NCBI GenBank assembly: GCA_019828545.1
Contig: JACVRA010000115.1
Coordinates: 159,375-223,374, forward strand
Source of the DNA: Paracamarosporium sp. OC-R06-R3
Lineage: Eukaryota > Ascomycota > Dothideomycetes > Pleosporales > Didymosphaeriaceae
DNA length: 64,000 bases
Direction of reading: 5' to 3'
This document shows positions 57,117-64,000 of this stretch, one piece after another. The notes below the pieces were generated by a model. That model saw nothing but the letters and a program-made list of their open reading frames with translations. It was not told the DNA's origin and did no database searches. Numbering within the stretch: the first letter of the stretch is position 1; each line of letters opens with the position of its first letter. The position numbers and the translations under genes are program-made.

Positions 57117-57292
57117 ACTTGGTCTACCATCTGAGCATTCCGCACATTTGGTCCTACCACTGATTGAGGCCATCGCCCATTTAGCTTTTTCTCTACTAAT
57201 TGAGCTTACTGCACACTTAGTTTTTTCTTTACCATTTGAGCTTACCGCACACTTGGTCCTACCATTTGAGCTAACTGCACATCTGGTGAAAT
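57117..57292. repeat. Minisatellite of about five 30-39-base units, open on both strands
   Basis: The consensus unit is close to CCTACCATTTGAGCTTACCG then CACACTTGGT. Unit lengths differ by multiples of three, so both strands stay open: the plus strand gives repeats of LPFELTAHLV and the minus strand gives repeats of TKCAVSSNGR. No ATG starts either frame. Confidence 0.7.
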
Positions 57293-57512
57293 GACTCGAT
57301 AGATAAAACAAGATTCCAAACATACTATCTCTGTGCCAAACTTTGCCTTGGTTCCCAGCCTCACCCTTGCACTTTTTTGCCGACGAGTAGAACCTGATAT
57401 GCAATCGTCGATACTAGCAAAACGTAAATCTGCTGCAGAGATTACGATCACCATGGCAGCTTACCTGCGATTCTAAAATGTCATGTTTGCTTTTGAAGCC
57501 CATTACTGATAG
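57293..57512. other. Unassigned sequence between minisatellite and fossil
   Basis: Nothing recognised. Confidence 0.4.
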
Positions 57513-57778
57513 CAATTTCTTACGAATGGAGTTGATTCGAGACCACTAAGAGACGAGTTGGCCGCTACTTTGTTAAATAAGAATGATGGTGACTCTTCCA
57601 CAGATAGGAGCAAACCCTCTACGAATGACTTTCTAAAGCACATAGTCTAGGAACGCAGAAACAAATCACTTCAAGAACAACTCTGGGCCATGGAGTCTGA
57701 CAAAGCCCATGCGGAAACATCATAAGAAGAGATGAGGAGCTTTCTCATGGCCGAGGTTGCCAAGCTCTGGGAAGAGGT
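57513..57778 (+). pseudogene. Coiled-coil-like fossil with two in-frame stops
   Basis: One frame reads SRPLRDELAATLLNKNDG, then DFLKHIV, a TAG at 57648, ERRNKSLQEQLWAMESDK, a TAA at 57723, and EEMRSFLMAEVAKLWEEV. The charged heptad style is continuous across both stops, and each stop would be Gln if one T were C. A GTCAGT donor-like site follows at the end. The family is not recognised. It may be a separate gene remnant or a lost 3' exon of the CCCH-like locus. Confidence 0.42.
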
Positions 57779-58184
57779 CAGTATCATATTATATCACACC
57801 GCTGTCGATTTATAATAGGTCTGAAGAATATTCTTCGACTAATTAATGCGTACAGGATCAAAACCTCTAAAACGCTCTCATGTTAGTATGCATGACCATA
57901 CGTTAGACCTATACAGTTGAACAACAAATAACAGCCTAGCTAGGTAGTAAGCCTAACTAAGCGAAGGCAATCCCTGAATGATCTTTCTTCCACACACCGA
58001 TAGCAATTGGTGAGAGGAAGAGGGTAGTCTAGGGCGAGGAGAAAGTACACACGCTTATATGTCACTTTTTCCCTAATTCAAGATTTTAGCATTGGGCGTT
58101 TGGGAGTGCGCCCACCATAGACTTGGATGCGATGAGAGGCAGACCCTTTGTATCGTCTTTGGCTTTGGCCTTGAAATTAGAAGT
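57779..58184. other. Intergenic region
   Basis: AT-rich; no gene seen. Confidence 0.45.
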
Positions 58185-58238
58185 GAAGATGAAGATGAAG
58201 ATGAAGATGAAGATGAAGATGAAGATGAAGGTGAAGGT
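58185..58238 (+). repeat. (GAAGAT)7 microsatellite plus two GAAGGT units
   Basis: Seven perfect hexamers followed by two variant units. Not part of a supported gene. Confidence 0.95.
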
Positions 58239-58339
58239 GCGTTCTGCATGCCAACAACGTAAGACGAATAAGCCTAAATCAGCAGAAAATCTAAACTTGA
58301 ACTAGGACCCTAAACTAGAACTGAGGGTCAGAATCAACC

Positions 58340-60079
58340 TCAGAATCGACGCACAGGCATCTCGAAACCTCTACCGAACGTGTCTTCGCCCCACCCGCTG
58401 CCTGTCCATCCCTCGAACCACCACGACCGATCCAAGCCATTGTCCTCATTCTCTTCATCATTCCAGTACTCACTCACTCCGTCCCCGTGTTTCTCCCGTC
58501 CAATTTCCTGAAACAACTTGCGTAGCTCTGGCTGAGGTCGCCAACTCCCCACCTTCCACCAGAGATGACGAATCGAAGTATCATGTTGCCTGCCCCAGAC
58601 CGCAAGATTCTCTGCTCTCGGCGATGTATAACCAATTCCCCATGCCAGATTGAAAGTCTCATGGGGCTTTATGCTTCTGAAGATTGTCTTTGGATCCAGG
58701 TTGGGAAACTCGTCTTCGAAATCAGATACGTCGAGTTTGATTGGAGTCCAGAGCACAAATTCTCTCAGAACCGGCATATGCGCCGCCGCCCTCGCAAACG
58801 ACTCCAAAAAAGGTACTAACCTGGCCTCTTGGGGAAACACACGGTTATAACGCCTCAAAAAGCCCTCGCTGCTGTCCCACCTGAAATACCTTGTCTCATC
58901 ATCTTGGTCGTTCTCGTAGTCCCGATCTGTTTGTTCCAAGGGTGGATAGTGCTCAGATGTGATCTCGTAACCTGCTGCTACGCTAGGCTGACCACTGAAG
59001 TACCACGATCCCGAAGGGTGAGAGTTGTGGAACATGATGTGCATGCTTTGCATGTTCGGCCAAGTAGGATTGTCGCTGCTATCGGCAGGCCAAAATAGCG
59101 TCTGATCGGCAACGACACGTAGGTCCATCGTGCGAAGTTGGTATGATAAAACCCTAAGGCTTGAGCTGAAGGGGTCGAAAAGCGCAGGTTTTACTAGGTC
59201 CGGGAGAGCAAAACGTTGGTCGAAGTCTTCTGCCCAAGTAAGTGGGTCTAAAAAGTCCAATTGGACGTGGCGCAGATAGGGGAGTGCCTTCTCAATTCCC
59301 TGCATTGCTTCCCTAAAATCATGACGAGAGTCCCTTCGAGGTCCTGCCCAATCTTGATAGTTATCGTTCATGGTTTGCGAAATGAAACACCCCACCCACT
59401 CCCTACCACCAAGAGTGCACTTGAGCGTGTCCAGGTTAGGACACCTACAAGCAATGTCTAGGAGTACACGGTAATCAATGTGGCGAGGAAACTCCCCACT
59501 CTCTTCAGGATCCCAGTTGTCAATGCCTGATTCTCCAAGTGTGAGAGTGCGCACACTTGAGAGATTGGGAAGCGTAGACGGCGACAGCAGATGGACTCGC
59601 CAGCTCGTAAACTTGCGGTGGCAGCATTCATCATAATACAGATAACGATGCGGCGCGTAGATGGTAAGATGAATTTTTCCCGGGCCGTGTTCTGCGCTTA
59701 CTTTGCTCTCGAGCGTGTTTAGCGTCCTGAATAAAATTTTTATCTGCTCCGTAAACGCCTCATCCATGACCTGAAGCTCGTTTTCCGTATCGCGACAGGG
59801 CTGCTCTGGCTCCTCATCGGAGTCCTCGTCGCCTGAGATACCAGGAACGGACGTGTCGAAAATAACCTCGCGTAGAAGCCGAAATCGATGGCTGTTGTAA
59901 GTCGACAGAAATTTCTGTATCGAAGCAAGGTCATTTTCAAGCCACGTCCGAGAGAACGCACCAGAGTAATGCTCGGCCGCATACTGGAATTTTCGAGAAA
60001 GTAATAGTGTAGCTTTGAGGTCCGTTTCGCTGAGGAAGCTACTGATTCTATCAACCAGTTCTTGCGGTAATGTGTCCAT
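58340..60079 (-). CDS. F-box protein (579 aa)
   Basis: Intronless on the minus strand. It starts at the first ATG of the frame, directly before the F-box LPQELVDRISSFLSETDLKATLLLSRKF (about residues 3-32). The rest is a long leucine- and aromatic-rich region without clear repeats, containing VRTLTLGESGIDNW, YRVLLDIACRCPNLDTLKC, LPYLRHVQLDFLDPLTW and MPVLREFVLWTP. These are irregular LRR-like strands that may present substrates to an SCF ubiquitin ligase. Such F-box proteins are numerous and fast-evolving in filamentous ascomycetes. The C-terminus is Trp/Gly-rich (SWWFEGWTGSGWG). The frame stays open 216 bases upstream, but no ATG occurs there. Confidence 0.85.
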   Translation of the reverse strand: MDTLPQELVDRISSFLSETDLKATLLLSRKFQYAAEHYSGAFSRTWLENDLASIQKFLSTYNSHRFRLLREVIFDTSVPGISGDEDSDEEPEQPCRDTENELQVMDEAFTEQIKILFRTLNTLESKVSAEHGPGKIHLTIYAPHRYLYYDECCHRKFTSWRVHLLSPSTLPNLSSVRTLTLGESGIDNWDPEESGEFPRHIDYRVLLDIACRCPNLDTLKCTLGGREWVGCFISQTMNDNYQDWAGPRRDSRHDFREAMQGIEKALPYLRHVQLDFLDPLTWAEDFDQRFALPDLVKPALFDPFSSSLRVLSYQLRTMDLRVVADQTLFWPADSSDNPTWPNMQSMHIMFHNSHPSGSWYFSGQPSVAAGYEITSEHYPPLEQTDRDYENDQDDETRYFRWDSSEGFLRRYNRVFPQEARLVPFLESFARAAAHMPVLREFVLWTPIKLDVSDFEDEFPNLDPKTIFRSIKPHETFNLAWGIGYTSPRAENLAVWGRQHDTSIRHLWWKVGSWRPQPELRKLFQEIGREKHGDGVSEYWNDEENEDNGLDRSWWFEGWTGSGWGEDTFGRGFEMPVRRF

Positions 60080-61172
60080 GTTTCTCAACGTGTGCAACAA
60101 GTAACAGAAAGCGTTTAGAGCAAGGGGAGGCTTTAGCACATGAACTATCTGTAGCAGATGTGAGTAAAACGCTGGGGTCCCTAAAAAGGGCAAGTGCGTG
60201 GCGTAGCGGTAAGCGCACAGTAGCGCAGCATTGGCGTTCCTAGAGCTTACATAGTTGGTCTGCACCGTGCCACAAAACCTTGTGTTGCCCAGCAATTGGC
60301 CCCATACGGAAACGCCGAAACTATTTTAAGAGGCATTGCCGTTTGGCAAAGCGGCAGCATTTACCACAAAAATCTAAGTAGCTTTACAATAACCGTCCCC
60401 TTTTCGAAAAGAAAATCCCTTGTCAATACTTGCCTTTTTTTTCTATGAACATGTTAATAGTAAAGATGTAGAGATCTGAGATTCTCAAAGATCGCGAGAC
60501 TGGACTTTCGATTTCTGATGTGGCGTGAAAATTGATACAGTTACATGCGGGCTCCAGCATTACGCTTCACAGTGGATGTCGAAAATAATAGAAGTTCTTG
60601 GCGGGCTTACTGTTGCCAAGGAATTGTATTATATTCGATGCCCACTGTGCATGTGTAAAGCCCGACGGGCTCTCTTGGAGACATTTCCCAATCAGGAAAA
60701 AAAGCAACGAAAAGCGTGCACAGCAGAGAATTGTCGAAGAATAGAATATTCGATGCGCTTTCAAATGCCACAGTTTTGAGAGCATTTGAGATAACTGTTG
60801 CCTTCGTCTAGGGTGAACAAAGAAACCGGAATGTAGGAGATTAGTAAAGAAGAATGCAGCCACTTCCCCGACGTTATTTTCAATCAGTGAAGATGTATTG
60901 AGATGTGCCGCAGCTCCGTGCTTACATTGCTGATATGAAAATCCGTATACCTACAGATGATATGGGCAATGGGCATTACCTCCTGTCCGACGGTTTTGGT
61001 CTTCAAACGATATAAATCGATGCGACTCAGCTGTTCCACCTCACACAGATCCCGCACATTTCTCGCATCTACATTTCTCATCACTTTCCTACAAATTTCC
61101 TTTCTCTAGAGACTTCTTGCACAAGTTGGCTTTGTCACTCGTTTATCTTGAAATCAGATTCTGATCTTGGAC
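60080..61172. other. Divergent intergenic region
   Basis: No gene seen. TGGCGTAGCGGTAAGCGC near 60198 resembles a tRNA A box but has no partner. A short hairpin GCCG/CGGC lies near 60340. Confidence 0.45.
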
Positions 61173-63164
61173 ATGCGAGCGACTGACTTATTCATCCTTG
61201 TAACATTGCAGGGGCTTTTCGTCCATTTTGGAGCAACAAAGCCTACCTGCCATGACGGGAATTCCTTGACACAACGATCTGTCGACCAACAAGCTGAAGT
61301 TCAAGCCACCATTGGAGGCTCCATTTCCGAGATCTGTGAACAACTCCTTGATATTTCCAGCAATCATTCTCTCGCTCTCAAAGATGTTGGCATTACGATC
61401 AATATCTCTGGCCAGGCAGCTGAGCATCCTCAGACTTCTTGTGAAGGGGCTTTACGTGAGATTGTCTTTGATTGCTTGAGCGGGCAAGGATTCACTGGTG
61501 GAACTCTTCAAAGCCAGGATCGAGTGACGTACGAGATCTCCTATCAGACTGGGAGCTCTGATGTATTCCAAAAGGACCACTTCAGCATCGTGCCTCGACG
61601 AAGGGGAGGAGGGAGAACCAGCCGTCCAAGGCCAAAGACTACCAAGCCCAAGAAGTCCCGAACCAAACCCAAATCACAAAAGAAGCAGAAACCAAAGAAC
61701 GATAAATCAAACAAAAAGCCTACGAAACCCAATCAAACTTCCACCACGCGAACAAAAACCTGCAAACAACTCTACCGACTGCAGCTCAAGCAAGCTAGTC
61801 TTGCTAAGAAGACCTCTAAAATAGCATCACGTGATGGATTTGCTCTCGAACAGCGATCTACCTCAAAGCCTGCCGAGGCATGTCGGGTTACACAAAAAGA
61901 TGCCAAGCTAAAGAAATACTCTACAGCCGGACAGATTACTTTGAATGCTTTGCCATATCCAGACAAAGACGATATGGATGCTATGGTAAGTAGACTACGG
62001 TATTCAATATATCATTCTTCCGTGCGAAGTGAGGGATCGATTGATCTGCGCTGACTTTCTATGAAACAGAGCACACCTGCGAGGTACTTCGGATACACGA
62101 AACCAGAAACTTGCGCAAGTTTCGCATTTCGACAGGATGGATTGCTCAAGAATGGCCCAAATGTTGACCCGAAGGACTACCAGATTGAGCATGTACTCGA
62201 GTGGCAGACAGTGGCGGATTTCTTCACATGGGTTAGGGATAAGAGGATTACGGACCACCGGTTCCATGATCCCAAGAACCCCCAAAAAGAAGTGGATTTT
62301 TGCGTTTTCTGGAAGGCAACTTGGACTGGTGCAAACCCAAAGAAGTTCGCAATTGATGACAACGGCCCAGAAAGGACAGTCGAAGAGCATCTGAGATGGG
62401 GTTTCCCAGGACTGCACAATCGTCCGGCTGATTTCTCATTTTTACACAAAACTCTGAATAAGTGGAAGTCCCAGGTAAGCATTATTGAAGCGTGATCGGA
62501 ACATCGCTAATTTATCGCTTTGCAGATGTGGGCATACAAGTTCGGTAGCATGGATGCCGGTGTATTTAGCGGCGATAGCATGACCACCAAAATCGCGGGC
62601 AAAACGACATCGAGGAAGACGACACCCAAGTCGTATGACAAAGCCAGGTTAGCTTATCTGGACTTGAGGGCCCTGTTGGGTGCACGGAAATACATGAGGA
62701 GTGGAAAAATTGCAATAACACTTAAGAGGGAGGTTAAAGAAATGGAGAAAGTGATCCGGAAAATCGATGCATTGTTGCCCAATCATCCTAAGGAAAACGA
62801 AGAGCCCTGGGTCAAGCAAGATTTGGCTAAGCTGTGGATCGAGTATATGAACGAGCGATTCAAGCTCGCGGACGAAAGAACGACGAAAGACCTAGATCAT
62901 TTCATTAAGCTGATGAAAAAGACTTGGAACAACGCTGCCAAAAGTCGAAGTTCGAGTCCGAGTCCTGGCACAGGTAGCAGCAAAGGTAAAGGCAAGGCTG
63001 TTGTTAAACGTACCAACACACGTGGCGGCAAAGGCAAAGCTAAGACTCCGCAAACCAATACGGAACCGACCGAGGCGCAACTTAAGGAATTTGCTCAGAA
63101 CATTGCGGAACTCGATAGGCAATGGACAAAAGAAAAGAAGACCAATTGGAGAAGGCCTTGGTAA
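61173..63164 (+). CDS. Secreted Lys-rich protein with EHVLEWQ-type C-terminal region (618 aa)
   Basis: Exons 61173-61985, 62070-62474 and 62526-63164, all phase 0. A signal peptide (MRATDLFILVTLQGLFVHFGA) is followed by a Cys-containing domain to about residue 125, then a strongly basic tract from about 145 to 200 (RPRPKTTKPKKSRTKPKS and more) with KR pairs, which may be cleaved or bind nucleic acid or anionic polymer. The second exon has the block YQIEHVLEWQTVADFF, reminiscent of the C-terminal tails of secreted fungal chitinase-like/killer-toxin-like proteins, plus FCVFWKATWTG. The third exon is helical and again ends Lys/Gly-rich. No catalytic motif is visible. Function unknown; an interaction or antagonism role is only a guess. 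Confidence 0.72.
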
Positions 63165-64000
63165 GGATGTGATTATAGTGTGTAAGGAACAGTCGTTCAA
63201 AAAGGCTGTTTATTGCTAGTTGGGAGCTAAGCAGTAGTTTTCTGTCTTACGTCTTTATTTATCTTGTTCATATCACCACAGGTTTTTGCTCACATTGCAG
63301 TAGTATGATACTAATAGTACACTTAATTCTAGTTGCTACTGGCGACGTGGCTTTCTCATCGAGCGCGCTGCTTCTCTTTAAAGGCAATTAAGAGATATTT
63401 CAATGTCTGACGTAATTCAGATGCTAGCAATCCTTGTACTGATAAATTGAAGGCCAGACCTTCACTGCTTCATCTACTGGCACCTCTTTTATTGGCTAAG
63501 ACTGATAAACGCGTCAGAAACGAAATCATAGCGTTCTAGGTATTTGAAGTGGGAGTTTTACTGCAAATCAACGGAATAGCGTAGCGGGGACGTACTTTTG
63601 CGCGATATAAAATGCCTATGCTCATAGTTAGAGTAGTTCTAGAGTCTCCCGCATGTTTCAAAGCTTGCTCACTTCATCCTCCAAGATTGGCGGACGTACA
63701 GTCTGCGTAGTAGCTGATGAGTTATAGCTGTCACGAACGACAAGCTCAGACGAACAATATATGTACTGCCCAAATTCTATGTAATATGACTTAGCAACAT
63801 TTGCTTGAGTATCTACGTATACAACCATGGTCATCCCAAGATCAAATCCCGCTCGTTGATTACCGATTCTTGGCAGCTCGTGCCACGCGTCAGCTCATGC
63901 CACACCCCAACAAGCTCGATCAGCCAGCAACTTTGTACTGTAGATACACCAAAACATGCTACTATCACGAGATTTCTTGGGAGTGAGGTCAATTGAGGCT
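63165..64000. other. Terminal segment without a gene
   Basis: AT-rich. Short ORFs at 63800-63996 show no coding character. Upstream signals of a gene beyond the window cannot be excluded. Confidence 0.45.

Noticed and set aside
60190..60225. A-box-like TGGCGTAGCGGTAAGCGC
   Set aside because: No B box or cloverleaf; it lies in the leader of the F-box gene.

Overview
This window is nuclear DNA of a filamentous ascomycete. The genes are compact and mostly carry one to five short GT-AG introns of about 45-150 bases. Many products belong to families typical of filamentous ascomycetes: Zn2Cys6 regulators, a rhodopsin-like integral membrane protein, a SUN-family wall protein, an F-box protein, a copper-fist regulator and Dal5-type MFS permeases. 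The protein style suggests Dothideomycetes, possibly Pleosporales, but this is an impression and not a search result. No rRNA, convincing tRNA, complete transposon or CRISPR was seen.

Layout. Bases 1-15211 hold mixed genes: the 3' part of a rhodopsin-like membrane protein, two lineage-type unknowns (one starting with a PAM2-like motif), an ABM-type alpha-beta barrel protein, ATG22, a secreted cupin, a fragmentary SH3-like gene and a PD-(D/E)XK-like protein. Bases 15780-17960 are a strongly diverged tandem array. Its main period is about 195 bases, with signs of a base unit near 49 bases, and no gene explains it. Bases 18273-39262 are a conserved housekeeping block: two unknowns, MNN9 (Golgi mannan polymerase), a DUF202 membrane protein, DBP5 (mRNA export helicase) divergent from BZZ1 (F-BAR/C1/SH3 actin regulator), a SUN-family glucan protein, a copper-fist regulator and an EFM7-type lysine methyltransferase.

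Bases 40060-53923 look like a small catabolic or modification cluster. It holds a Dal5-like permease, a dienelactone hydrolase, two short-chain dehydrogenases, a zinc-less quinone-oxidoreductase-type reductase and two Zn2Cys6 activators. There is no PKS or NRPS. TCCGA-type motifs, one inside a near-perfect 32-base palindrome, recur in most of its intergenic regions.

Bases 54574-58240 look decayed. They contain a truncated DEDD-exonuclease-like fragment, a Gln-rich CCCH-like gene interrupted by two in-frame stops and a first-exon frame conflict, a minisatellite, and a coiled-coil-like fossil with two more in-frame stops. All four stops fall where a glutamine codon could have been changed by a single C-to-T step. 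The window ends with an F-box protein and a secreted lysine-rich protein of unknown function.

Exon borders were placed by eye from splice signals and frame continuity. They close in phase for every gene listed as intact.
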